Part shown: positions 10,219 through 19,236 of the stretch, piece after piece
Layout: each line of letters opens with the position of its first letter
Position numbering within the stretch: the stretch's first letter is position 1
Source of the DNA: Smittium culicis
Taxonomy: Eukaryota > Kickxellomycota > Harpellomycetes > Harpellales > Legeriomycetaceae
Direction: 5' to 3'
DNA length: 33,824 nucleotides
NCBI GenBank assembly: GCA_001970855.1
Contig: LSSN01001969.1
Span: forward strand, 1-33,824
Notes under the pieces: model-generated
What the model was told of the DNA's origin: nothing
The model's database searches: none
What the model saw: the letters and a program-made list of their open reading frames with translations, nothing else
Translations under genes and position numbers: made by a program

Positions 10219-10220
10219 AT

Positions 10221-10539
10221 TCAGAAAATATTGGGTGATTTGATGATTATGTGGGATTTTCCGCTAACCTTAAGAGTGCTGTCAGGAATGTCAAGATTAA
10301 AAGAGATAATTCAAGAGTTATAAACTTGAAAAAGTAAGCCAAGTATTACTAAAGATTTTTTATTTAGATTGGAGATATTTGTTGTCTGATATGGAAGCAG
10401 AAACTGGGTAAACAAAAGACTATTTATACTTTTTGCATAGGTTCAAATTGTATAAATCATAATAAAGGATAACTAAAAACTAAAAACTAATAATAATAAT
10501 ACCTTTCCAAGGAGTGTTGTCAAGGAGTGTTGTCAAGCT
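10221..10539. other. Unassigned junction between LINE and recombinase N-terminal part
   Basis: About 320 bp whose origin I could not settle: either degraded LINE 5' sequence, DIRS-A recombinase, or both. It includes a perfect 13-bp direct duplication (AAGGAGTGTTGTC twice, 10509-10534) that looks like local slippage. The target-site duplication of the LINE should be sought here against the sequence just left of 8650. Confidence 0.4.
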
Positions 10540-10832
10540 ATTTATTTGTGCAAGATAAATATTCCGCAGCATATCTTATCCAATCATGACAAGTGCATAT
10601 TTATAGGTTTTTATTGAACCAACTTTCAGTTTGTCTACTGTGTAGATCTCCGCCAGGTAGTTCATTAATTGAGGAGCTGAAATATCTTCAGCTATCTCCT
10701 TATAGATTCGCCAGTCTAAAAATCGCTTCTAAACAGAGATATACCTGAAACGAAGATTGACACGAAATTTTCTATTGAAATGAAACAATCGTTGTGTCAG
10801 GGGAAATCTACGACAAGGCGTAGCAGATAAGT
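10540..10832 (-). pseudogene. DIRS-A tyrosine recombinase, N-terminal SAM-like domain (broken)
   Basis: Minus-strand translation gives RFLDWRIYKEIAED, then LMNYLAEIYTVDKL and KVGSIKTYKYALVMIG, with stop codons just before and after. This is the pattern of the helical DNA-binding N-terminal domain of DIRS-type recombinases (a short-range 'W...NYLA...L...SIKTYK.A' signature). It sits upstream of the catalytic half at 7985-8645 in the minus orientation, with the LINE between them, which supports a single interrupted gene. Confidence 0.6.
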
Positions 10833-10860
10833 ATTTAGTGAATATCAAATAGTAACCCAA

Positions 10861-11210
10861 GGGCTTATCTTAATTACTACCCATATTATTAATATTATAT
10901 TATTATCATTTTACCATTGTTATTATTATTCGAGATTCAGACCTACTATTTTTTAACGAGGTATATAAATATGGTCTTTTTTGAGTATGTTGAAGAGGAC
11001 CGTATATTTTTAAATTAGCTTTCCTATCTTTTCTTCACGTTAATTAGTAAATAAAATAAATTATAAAGTTCCCACACCTAACAAATAAAACATTAAATAA
11101 ATCTTATTTTGCAAGTAATAATAAAACTTAATCGGTCATAACTACAAATAATATCTCTATTGAAAAAAATAGGTATGTGGTAGATATATTTCCACATTAT
11201 TGAAGTAAGT
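10861..11210. other. AT-rich ~350-bp interruption within DIRS-A
   Basis: Lies between the RT/RNase H tail and the recombinase N-terminal part of DIRS-A. It is much more AT-rich than the DIRS segments on either side and has no coding similarity. It may be a small insertion or a badly decayed piece of the element. I found no terminal inverted repeats. Confidence 0.4.
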
Positions 11211-11214
11211 AAAG

Positions 11215-13260
11215 AGTCCTTGGGGCTTGATGAAATGCCTCTGATCCTCCAAGTCATCAAGTGTTAATAATTGATTTCCGAGAGCGACGAAATTACGCTT
11301 TTTGGACCCTTGTATAGCTATATTTTGTTGCAAAAAGACCTAATACGATATTAGCTAGAATAATATGCTCAAAAAACAGATTGAAAACTTTCGCTTTAGT
11401 GTCAACATAGTTATTTTATCTCGTTTTTATCAGAATTTCTGAACTATCTAGGAGACCAGGTTCCATGGCGGTCATCTATATGGTTTGTTGAACGCGGATA
11501 AAATGTAGGTTAGTACATTATGGCCTAATGAATTTGTGTCTGGGAACCAGCTGAAGTAAGCTTTCACATTCTTGTTCATAGGGGATGCAAACAGGTCTAC
11601 GTCATGTTGGCCATAAACCGAATTCTGTGTTTTGAATGCCTCCTGTGATGAAGCCATTCGGTTTGCGCAGTCAGTATACTCGCGCATCTTCTTGATTGAG
11701 CACCGAATGTACATATATGAGCTGAAGACTGGTATTCGTTTCCAGACAGTGATTACAGATCTGTTCTGCTATCCTGAGTAGTTCAGGGGAATTTGTTCCT
11801 CCGAATTTTCCTACGTACGCAAGTGTGTTTGTGTTGTCTGAATAGATCAATCTGATCGACCGACCACACTCTTGAGTATGAAGGCGTGCAATACTGTGAG
11901 AAGTTCCTTGGAGTTTGTGTACATTTTTGCATCGTTTTAATTCCATGATCCTGAGTACATGTGGGATCCCACTACTATTCCCCAGGCTGTGTCGCTGGAA
12001 TTCGTCAAAATATCCAATTCGGACGTCTCTATCAAGAATGAGAGCTCGTTTCATGACGTCAGTTTGTTATTACAGAACTATAGGATCTGAATGGCAGGTT
12101 TAGTCAGTAAGACTGTCGATTTTCATGATTTAAGAGTCGACAGTGATTGGTTATTTAGTTCTAGAAGTCTGCGAATCATAGGGAGACCCGGAAGCAGTGC
12201 AATCGACATTTATTGAAATTTTCGAATAAAGCTCGCTAGACATCTCAACTTCGTCTTCCCAGCGTAAAGTAGCTTGCTTTTCTCTTATCGAAGATCCCTG
12301 ATCTTGGTTGAAGGAACATTGAGGGTCATTTTACTTGTTTTGATGACCATTCCCAGGTGTGTGATAGACTGGGATGGGGAGGTTGAAGATTTCTCGTCGT
12401 TGGTCTAGAATCTAAGATCCGAGAGCTTAGAGTATATAAAGCGTGTGGTTGTTGCACACGCCTACTCCATTTCCCCCATTATCAGAAGGTCGTATATATT
12501 AGCTGAGACGCGAATCCCTTTCTTTCTGGCTCATTCTAGAAATAGGCGATGATTCTTGGTAATTGTCACCGGGATCTGTGATAACCTGAAATGCAGGTCG
12601 TATAATTGGAACCATCAGCAGTTCCAGAAAAAGCAGAGATACTTCCTGCAATTCTTGTAGACTACAATAATCATGAACGAGCCTCGGAGATCTAAGGAAG
12701 TGAGATAATCCTTTTAGAGAGTGGTGGGACATATTGACTTCAGTGTCTCCATATTGAAATTTTGCCCCTAAACGTTTATTTTGAGCTTGAGAAGGTCATA
12801 TACTTTTCTGAGACCTCTAGTATTTTTTGTAATCATGAGAAACTGGCTGTAGAACACTGGATTCTTCGGTTGAATCTCTTAGATAGCTTTCTTCGCTAGC
12901 AAGGAAGCGGCTTCTTCAGTCAGAACTTTGCTGGAACTCGACTCAACTTCTCCTTGTACCGACGCGAGTGGGACGTTAGCAGTGAAATTTGAGGGTGAAT
13001 CTCCAGAATCGGGGTTATCTTCGAAGAAAGTTTAAACTTCGGCCGAATTTTCGTATCGGAAGACCTCGATTCCGGAGCGGGAGAGTGGGAGTTCTTGAAA
13101 GGGATTATGAATCATTTCTCTAATATGTTCCGAACCCATCGGTTGTCCTTTAGTCTGGAACATGCTGATATGAAAATAGCTAGACGTTCCCCTACTCGGG
13201 GGCTGTTATTAGTCTCTACTGAGACCCCCTCCCACGGCAGTCATCCCTTCCGCGAAATCT
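11215..13260 (-). pseudogene. DIRS-A reverse transcriptase / RNase H polyprotein (broken)
   Basis: Minus-strand segments in changing frames follow the DIRS order. Near 13060-13260 are remnants of the GGRLS...W entry region, then near 12650-12720 SLDLRGSF and YKNCRKYLCFFWN (RT palm, first catalytic Asp region). Near 12500 is ARKKGIRVSANIYDLLIMG, where the family has a YLDDLLI active site, so the catalytic Asp pair is damaged. Near 12290-12330 is HLGMVIKTSKMTL with STKIRDLR. RNase H follows (about 12054-11680) with YSDNTNTLAYVGKFGGTNS, then the conserved linker DVDLFASPMNK...YFSWFPD (about 11600) and PPWNLVS (about 11460). Many stops and frameshifts. It matches the DIRS-B polyprotein motif by motif but is clearly a separate, older copy. 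Confidence 0.85.
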
Positions 13261-13370
13261 TGACTGGCGGTTGATTTCCTGTTTCTTGAATTGGATTCAG
13301 CGGTAGTTGCAGCTTTGGTAATCTGATAATTTTAGTCTACGTCATGAAGACTTATCATTATTGTATCAGA

Positions 13371-13549
13371 GTAAAATACAATTATGTTTTTTGCAATTTT
13401 ATTATATAATCGAAAAACAATTATGCAATGTATTGATAAAATTTTTTATAATTTACCAATTAAAAATTTTTTAAAATATATATGCATAACTAAAATAAAT
13501 TTCTTCCAACTATAAAAACCAAGGTACGTTCCATTCCTAAACTTTACCA
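13371..13549. repeat. Right inverted terminal repeat of DIRS-B
   Basis: About 179 bp, from GTAAAATACAATTATGTT to CCTAAACTTTACC. It matches the reverse complement of 17951-18130 at roughly 90% by eye, including the identical 20-mer TTTTATTATATAATCGAAAA. In the element's own orientation this is the right end, with an outer extension (about 13325-13370: GATAATTTTAGTCTAC then GTCATGAAGACTTAT) not present on the other ITR. Unequal outer extensions are characteristic of DIRS elements. Confidence 0.92.
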
Positions 13550-13582
13550 ATTTTAATGAGCCATTAGGGTTGCGGGTGACGG

Positions 13583-13680
13583 AAAATAATTGTAATTTAC
13601 TCTTCAAACAATAATAATAAGTCTTCATGACTTCGGCTAAAATTATCATTGTATTTCATTAGTAAAATACAATTATGTTG
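13583..13680. repeat. Internal complementary region (ICR) of DIRS-B
   Basis: Two adjoining parts. Bases 13583-13643 are the reverse complement of the extreme right end (about 13325-13390; shared GTCATGAAGACTTAT and GATAATTTTAG). Bases 13649-13680 are the reverse complement of the extreme left end (18108-18143; ATTGTATTTCATT then GTAAAATACAATTATGTTG). The ICR therefore carries both termini joined, as in Dictyostelium DIRS-1, where it is thought to template completion of a circular intermediate. Its position just inside the right ITR also matches. Confidence 0.85.
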
Positions 13681-13732
13681 CTCCAGTGTTTTCGCTTAAT
13701 ACCAGGCTTGTAAGGTTGTTTATAGGAGCTCT

Positions 13733-14480
13733 TTAAAGCTGGTAATAAGTATCAAATATTCCCTTACTTGACCAAAATCCAAGAGAAATAACATCCTCAT
13801 ATGATGCGACAGATTTTGATGCAATTTTTGAGCCAAGTGCTCTGGATTTAGGTCTCTTTTCAATGGCAGAAAATGTTATTAAATCCATTTAACTTTTTAT
13901 GTGTTTTCCAATCCTTTGCGCAGTTAATTTCTTATGAGTGGCTTAAAAATTTCTTGTCAAATAGTTAATTTTTATTTCTTCATTAACTGGGTGAGGCCCT
14001 CAACAAGGCTATGAAGCAATTCTAGCTTTATAATTCTTATAAGATAACACTGGACATAGGTACTGAATAGAATGACTATTTATGTGGAATAATTTTTCTA
14101 TTGAAGAATAAGAGCGTCTTTATTTATGGCTTAAAATAGCAAATCTAACATAACTGGAAGTTATTTTAGTTTTCTCGTCATCTATTCTCTCTATATCGCT
14201 GGGTCTTAAGAACCCAAACATTGATATTAGCAAGCAAAGCTTGTTAGTGAGATTTTGTGTTGTTGTCGATTCATTATCGCCCCCACTTTTTTAATGTTTC
14301 TATGATCGGTGATATATCATATGAATGACAGTTAAATGATTTTATGTCCATCCTTCCCAATTCTGAAAAATATTTTTTGAACATGATATCGTTAGTAACT
14401 GTTGAAGGGTCTGGAAAGATATCCAAAATTGATTATCGATAATTTCTTATTGTTGGTATTGACCAACCTTGAGTAACTCT
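13733..14480 (-). pseudogene. DIRS-B tyrosine recombinase (broken)
   Basis: Minus-strand segments: NDIMFKKYFSELGRMDIKSF and YDISPIIETLKKWG, then after a frameshift NLTNKLC and FGFLRPSDIERIDDEKTKI (the region carrying the first catalytic Arg), then RALGSKIASKSVASYEDV and LGFWSSKGIFDTYYQL at the C-terminus, which holds the catalytic Tyr. Family members read FD.YYRL, so R is Q here. The frame stops within a few codons, near 13733. In-frame stops at several places make it inactive. It would have integrated the circular cDNA without an integrase of the DDE type. Confidence 0.82.
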
Positions 14481-14489
14481 GCCATTACC

Positions 14490-15151
14490 AAGAAAATATA
14501 TAATGTCTACAGCTCATATTTCGCTACGCCCGGGACAATTTTCAGAACGCCATATCATAAAATTTTTCTTAACAGAGTTATACATATTTGATCTTCTTAG
14601 AGCAAATGGATTCTCTAGAATCAGATCTATGGCTGACTTTGTTTGGCCTTCAATTTCATACCTTGTTCGCTTATCCTCCAGACTGTAAGCGACCAATACT
14701 TGTTCTTCAGCATTATCAAATTTCCGTTTGAATTTTCTGGTAGCGCTTTTTCTACTGGTATTCTGATAGGTTTCGCTATCGACATTTTGATTAGATCTGA
14801 AAACCAAATCACCGTTCTCCACCAAGGAGTTATTAGTGTCAAGGCTGATTTCTCTCGGCCGAACTTCTGGATCATCCTCATGATGAGATTCCAAGGTGAG
14901 CAGAAGTATGGATTCTTCCAAATAATCCACCGGTAATTGAAAGCGTCCATTGCTGCTGCTTCTTGTAATAGTTTCCAACTGAAAATTTTTGGCAGTTTGT
15001 GTTTTTCCGGGGCTGCGAACATATATACATTGTGCGGTCCGAACTTCATATCCATCTTGTTGAATATCTTGTCTGATATTGACTATTCCGTCTGTGTACC
15101 CATTCTTCAAGGAGCGTTTGCTGGATAGAGTGCAGAAGGGTCGTAATTCTG
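14490..15151 (-). pseudogene. DIRS-B polyprotein C-terminal linker region (frameshifted)
   Basis: The minus-strand frame at 14627-15055 gives FGPHNVYMFAAPEKHKLPK then FSW, AMDAFNYRWI, NPYFCSPWNLI and LITPWW...IWFSDLIKMSIAKP. This is the conserved region that follows RNase H in DIRS and Ngaro elements (xDLFAxxxNxxLPxFxSW ... PPWNLI ... PxWPxxxWF). Neighbouring frames carry the same region shifted by one. No methyltransferase-type domain, which some DIRS elements have, is recognisable. The exact domain function is unknown. Confidence 0.75.
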
Positions 15152-15500
15152 CTATGGGAGAGTCAAAGAATTCAAAAGCTGAACCCAAAACTGCTCTGAG
15201 ACGTTGAGAAGAGCAGGGGACTGGGTCCCGCCTTGTTTCTTCACATAGGCTATTGATTTTTGTTGTCTGAATACAACATCACACTCTTGCCAATTATTTC
15301 TGGAAGCTTCAAAGCTTTTATGATTGCTATCAACTCCTTGGAATTTATTGGCAGTTCCTTTTCCTTTTTGTGCCAAGCTCCTGAGTATTGATTTTCCCCT
15401 TGGACTATACCCCAGCCTGAGTCGCTTGCGTCTGTGAAGACTTCGACCTCTGGAACTTCTGGAAGGAATCTGCGGCCGTTCTAGCTGATTAGATTCTCCT
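15152..15500 (-). pseudogene. DIRS-B RNase H domain (broken)
   Basis: Continues from the RT in the minus orientation. Recognisable pieces are LRLGYSPRGKSILRSL (degenerate SGWG...), KELEAIKAL-like residues in another frame, and SIAYVKKQGGTQSPALL, equivalent to the DNTTAVAYINKQGGTxSPxL motif of DIRS RNase H. The Asp-Asn pair before AY is lost to a frameshift. It cleaves the RNA strand of RNA/DNA hybrids in live elements. Inactive here. Confidence 0.75.
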
Positions 15501-16560
15501 TCCACCATTTTAAATTTTCCAAGGCAGATTGTTCTAGCTGTATTACTGAGTTCCAATTTGAGTTTTTTCTCAGAGCTTCGTTCTTTAGCTCTATCATCCT
15601 TCTGGTCATCAAACGACCATGGATTAGTGCAATGGATATGGCCTGAGCCTTTCCTATGAATGATGCTAATTTTTTTACTGTTGTAGTACCCTTGGTTATG
15701 AGGCGGTTTGCATCCCTCCTCAGGTCCCTGACCTTGTCTTTTGGTATTTCTAACGTCATCAATCGTGTATTTATTTTCATTCCCAGATGTGTTAGGCTTT
15801 GTGAGTGAGTCGATCTGGATTTATTTTCCTGGATTATAAATACCAGTTTCTGTAGGCATTTTAAAACCTTCTGTGTGTTCTTCAGAGGTTCCTCCTTGCT
15901 CGATCCTAAGATCAACAAATCGTCTAAGTAAGCACTTATCCTTATACCATGCTGTCATGCCTATCTGAGTACTGGGAGCAATACCTTCGTGAAAACTAGT
16001 GGGATTTAGGAAAAGCCAAATGGAAGAATGTGGAAGCGAAAATTTTTGTTTTCCCATTGAAAACTGAGATATTTCTTTGAAGATTGAGAAAAATGTACGT
16101 GAAGAAATGCGTCTGCAAGATCTATGCTTGTCATCCAATCTTTGAGACGAACAAGCTTGCATACAGTCCACAGGCTCTACATTTTGAAGTGCCTTTGAGG
16201 CAGATGCTGATTCAGAGGTTTCATATTTAAAATTGGGCGAGTTTATCCGGATTTTTTTGGAACCGTAAAAATCGTCGAAAAGAATTGGGGTGTGTCGTGA
16301 GAAACCTGTTCTATCGCGTTTTTTGAGAGTAGGGACAATATTTACTCCTCTATTGTCCTGGTATCCTGCTTTGAAAATATTTTTCCTTGAATCATCTTAT
16401 TTCTGAAAACAGTTTTTGGTTGGGTCAATAGAGGGATCCTGAACCCCTTATCTATCACAGATCTGACCCAATGATCGTTTGTGATTCTTTCAAACGCTTT
16501 TTGAAATAGACTAAGCCGTCCACCTATCGGGACTTTCCACCCCTCCCTCGGTGACCAAAA
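15481..16560 (-). pseudogene. DIRS-B reverse transcriptase (broken by frameshifts and stops)
   Basis: Order on the minus strand: PIGGRLSLF...W..V...GFRIPL (about 16430-16545), SHDTPQFFSTIFTVPKKSG (about 16240-16310), IDLADAFLHVHF (about 16095-16130, first catalytic Asp), YLSFQWENKNFRFHILPFGFS (about 16010-16075), GIRISAYLDDLLILGS (about 15895-15950, the catalytic Asp pair intact), then LTHLGMKINTRLMTLEIPKDK and RDLRRDANRLI. The thumb-like part to 15481 is an open frame of 145 codons. Stops replacing Trp and Arg codons occur around 15950-15975. A typical DIRS RT, inactivated. Confidence 0.88.
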
Positions 16561-16596
16561 GGGCGGCCGCGAACATCCACGCTATTCCGATGTTAT

Positions 16597-16965
16597 AATC
16601 TGATAATTTTATTATTTGTTGCTATGAATACCTTTATCAATTTGAGGTATTAAGCAGTCTTTTTATAGAAAATTTTACAGCATGAGTTTTTTATGAACTC
16701 ATAATATAATTAAATGCTAACTATACTAAAGTAAAAAAATATTTTTTAAAATATAAAATAGAAAATATACTTTTAGAATAAGATATTAAATTTTGATATG
16801 TGTGTTTCATAAAGTGACTCAGGTTTTAGCGTTTCAATATTTTGTTTCATGTTTTTATGTTTGATATGTTTTCTCATATCCTCATCGGGAATTATAATGA
16901 TTTATAATCATCATATTTTATTCATTAATGTAATATACCAATTTGGTCTATTAAAAATAGTATTT
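16597..16965. other. AT-rich ~370-bp stretch between DIRS-B gag and RT
   Basis: No coding similarity and much more AT-rich than the gag and RT on either side. It begins with AATCTGATAATTTTA, a word also present at the left outer end of DIRS-B (13320-13334). It could be an insertion or decayed spacer. I found no terminal inverted repeat. A short hairpin (ATGATTTATAATCAT) lies near 16896. Confidence 0.4.
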
Positions 16966-17880
16966 TAATTATACTATTTTTAGGATCATTACACCCTGTT
17001 CCCAACAATGGGACCTTCTTCCAGCCTCAGTTGGTTCTGGCCATATAGCGTGCTTGGTTTGGCATGTTTGCTGTTTGGGGTTGGTTATAGTTTCTGTCTG
17101 AGAAGTGTTTCTGAAATAAACTCCTTCTGACAGAGTAGTCTCGTTTGTTTGCACCTCGTGTTAGAACAATAGTCTTCTGCATTGACTTATTTGACGCCGC
17201 ATGTTCGACGAGTTACTTGGGGTCGAATTGCGGTTTAGAGCTCGCAGATAGGATTTTTGGAGCTTTCCTGGGTATCTTTTCGTTCCTGAATGCGTTGTCC
17301 ATGCAAAGCTGGGTGACGTGCGAGGATAATTCTTACAAAATTTGGATAGCTTTGGAAAATTCGATTGCACTTTCAGCTGAAAGCGAGTTTAGTTCACGTT
17401 GAAAAATGGTATGTATGTAGTATTCGATTGATCTAGTAAGCCCTGAAAATATACTGAATATCGAAGAACTTTGAATCATCTTTTTTTTCCCTCGTATGAG
17501 AGTCCAAATCCAATGAGCGACGGGGGTTCTTAGACCATGCTCTCATTTTTCTGACATAATTCAATAAATTTGCTTCTTGCAGCTTCAGTGAGTGGAGACC
17601 TAAAGAAATTCTTTTTTATACTGGTATGGAATCAAGAAGTTCAGGTTAAGCAAGCAAATCTCTAGGCGGAGCTCTATCAACGATGTATAAATCACGACTG
17701 GTTTTATTATCAGACATATCAATTTAATCAGCGGTAGGAGTAGGAGCGGAAGCATAACTAGAAGCAGTGACGTTTTGTGCTTGTGATTCCAAATTGCAAA
17801 GCCTAAATAAGATTTTTTGTGCCCAGTTAGGGACAGGTTCATGAATAATACTTTCATCATTTTGAGATATAGGATAAAAA
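16966..17880 (-). pseudogene. DIRS-B ORF1 (gag-like), broken
   Basis: Minus-strand translation in shifting frames gives NDESIIHEPVPNWAQKILF, VTASSYASAPTPTAD, RDLYIVDRAPPRDLLA, PELLDSIPV, SPLTEAARSKFIEL, then ELNSLSAESAIEFSKAIQIL, ELSSHVTQLCMDNAFRNEKI and a basic, Asn/Gln-rich tail (RGANKRDYSVRRSLFQKHF, NYNQPQTANMPNQARYM). Position (first gene after the left ITR) and the basic Asn/Gln-rich C-terminus fit a DIRS nucleocapsid-like protein. It has several stops and at least two frameshifts. It is not similar to the gag of DIRS-A, so the two elements belong to different families. Confidence 0.65.
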
Positions 17881-17950
17881 TGAAAGAAATAAAGTATAAG
17901 TAAAGGTTTTTTTTGGAATAGCTAGGTAGTGTACCTGACGAAAAGAAAAA

Positions 17951-18130
17951 CGGTAAAGTTTAGGAATGGCACGTACCTTGGTTTATTTAGTCGGAAGAAA
18001 TTTATTTTGTTTATGCATATATATTTTAAAAAATTTTTAATTGATAAATTATAAAAAAATTTATTTATACATTGCATAATTGTTTTTCGATTATATAATA
18101 AAATTGGTAACAACATAATTGTATTTTACG
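17951..18130. repeat. Left inverted terminal repeat of DIRS-B
   Basis: About 180 bp, inverted relative to 13371-13549 at roughly 90% by eye. In the element's orientation this is the 5' end. A further 13 bases (18131-18143, AATGAAATACAAT) also reappear in the internal complementary region, so the element probably ends at 18143. Confidence 0.92.
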
Positions 18131-18149
18131 AATGAAATACAATATGCTG

Positions 18150-18720
18150 TAGCAGTATTGCTGTCATACATATCCTTTGGGATCGTATTCTGCTGGTGCC
18201 ATAGAAAGGCTGAGCGCGTTGTCGATTCATCACAGGTTTCTTGAAGATGAGGGAATCCAACTTCTCTTGACCTATCATTGGCTTGGTATCCGACTCATAT
18301 TGCTGCGCGGGTTTTCCGGTGAGATCCAGCTATTTTTGCTGGTTATCTAACCTCGCTTGGGTCGCGGTTTCTGCAATATCGGAAAGCAGAGCACGTATCA
18401 TGCTTGCAAACGTGGATTTAGGGTCGAAAGCAGTATTGATTCCTGGGATTTACTGATAAGACGGTAAATTTAATAATCAATCGGTCGTGTCGCTTGATCC
18501 AGGGATAATTGGATTCCATACAGTACAGATTATTCCTTCTTCGCTGCACTCGATCCTGAGTTTTTCAGTGGCGGACGAATGTAGTCCATCGAACTAGTCT
18601 TAGGGCAAGAATAGATCATAACCTCGCACTATTCTTCGACAAGCAGATTTCTTAATAAGCCATATTCAATCTAAGGGAGTGCCTCCTCGAGTTCCAGACA
18701 AACAGTTAGTTCGGTAACTG
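18150..18720 (-). pseudogene. DIRS-A ORF1 (gag-like), main part, broken
   Basis: Minus-strand translation gives VTELTVCLELEEALP, IEYGLLRNLLVEE, SCPKTSSMDYIRPPL, SVLYGIQLSLDQATRPID, then after a frameshift FASMIRALLSDIAETATQA, LDNQQK, LDLTGKPAQQYESDTKPM and EKLDSLIFKKPVMNRQRAQPF. The SSMxYxPPPL ... YGIQLxLAQATRPID ... DLxGKPxQ...KPxxxRQRxQPF pattern is one I recall from gag-like ORFs of DIRS elements in zygomycete fungi; that recollection should be tested by a search. Stops (for example at RPID followed by two stops) inactivate it. Its C-terminus is cut by DIRS-B. Confidence 0.65.
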
Positions 18721-18779
18721 GGATCCTTGTAGTTATATCGTGGTATTAATATCTCCACGTACCTAGCTTTTATCACTAG

Positions 18780-19116
18780 GGTTGTCACTTTTTTAAATTT
18801 AATAATACTATAAAAAAATGGGTTCATTATTTTAGGCTTTTATTCTTATTTAATTATAATGGAGAAATATTTTTTCTAATTAGTCGAGAGATACCGAGAC
18901 ATAAAAGGGTATGGGTGACCATTTTATATCCCAATTTTCCTCCTTCATTTGTTCACTCTGTTTGTATTGAAAACTTCTGAGCTGTTGATTTAAACGTATA
19001 TAAATAAACAAATAAAATAAGGTACTCTTCTTACTACACAAAGGATAAGTAAAACTAAAGGGGAAATTAATAATATTATGTAATTATGTAATAAAAGTAG
19101 AATCTGATTGATTCTA
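18780..19116. other. AT-rich ~340-bp interruption in the DIRS-A gag region
   Basis: Separates a small N-terminal frame (19117-19236) from the main gag segment. Strongly AT-rich with no coding similarity. Similar in length to AT-rich gaps at 10861-11210 and 16597-16965, but I see no shared sequence with them. Confidence 0.4.
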
Positions 19117-19236
19117 CTAGTGGTGGTTTTCCACCGCGACAGTTACGTACGGATAATCGGTTTCTGCGTTACGTTCCCTTTCACATAAGAATTCCTGTAT
19201 CATGTCAGTCAGTGTTATGAGTTGGTCATGGCTCAT
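19117..19236 (-). pseudogene. Possible N-terminus of DIRS-A ORF1
   Basis: A 39-codon ATG-initiated frame beginning MSHDQLITLTDMIQEF and continuing CERERNAETDYPYVTVAVE before a TAG. Its composition is normal for protein and unlike the AT-rich noise around it. It lies upstream of, and in the same orientation as, the gag segment at 18150-18720. The first residues could form a short coiled coil, common at gag N-termini. The link to gag is an inference from position. Confidence 0.4.

Larger units (their letters stand above)
8650..10220 (-). mobile_element. 5'-truncated LINE (non-LTR retrotransposon) with poly(A) tail
   Basis: Contains the C-terminal part of a LINE ORF2 on the minus strand, then a short AT-rich 3' UTR, an AATAAA (plus-strand TTTATT at 8675-8680) and a 16-nt poly(A) tail (poly-T at 8650-8665). 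The tail abuts recombinase sequence of DIRS-A, so the LINE inserted into that gene. Recognisable RT sequence stops near 10220, consistent with the 5' truncation typical of target-primed reverse transcription; the exact 5' junction lies between 10220 and 10540. The coding part is clearly richer in G+C than flanking DNA, suggesting it is younger than its surroundings. Confidence 0.82.
13325..18143 (-). mobile_element. DIRS-B: structurally complete DIRS-like element inserted in DIRS-A
   Basis: Minus-strand order: left inverted terminal repeat (18130-17951), gag (17880-16966), RT/RNase H and linker (16560-14490), tyrosine recombinase (14480-13733), internal complementary region (13680-13583), right inverted terminal repeat (13549-13371) with an outer extension to about 13325. 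Length is about 4.8 kb. The flanks at both ends are DIRS-A sequence: a gag C-terminal region on the right, and a Thr/Ala-rich stretch leading into the RT of DIRS-A on the left. The insertion therefore split DIRS-A between gag and RT. All genes have stops or frameshifts. Confidence 0.88.

Noticed and set aside
13446..13649. 67-codon frame containing KFRNGTYLGFYSWKKF, with a similar peptide on the opposite strand at 17940-18050
   Set aside because: The two are the same DNA because they lie in the inverted terminal repeats of DIRS-B. Shared peptide sequence is no evidence of coding.
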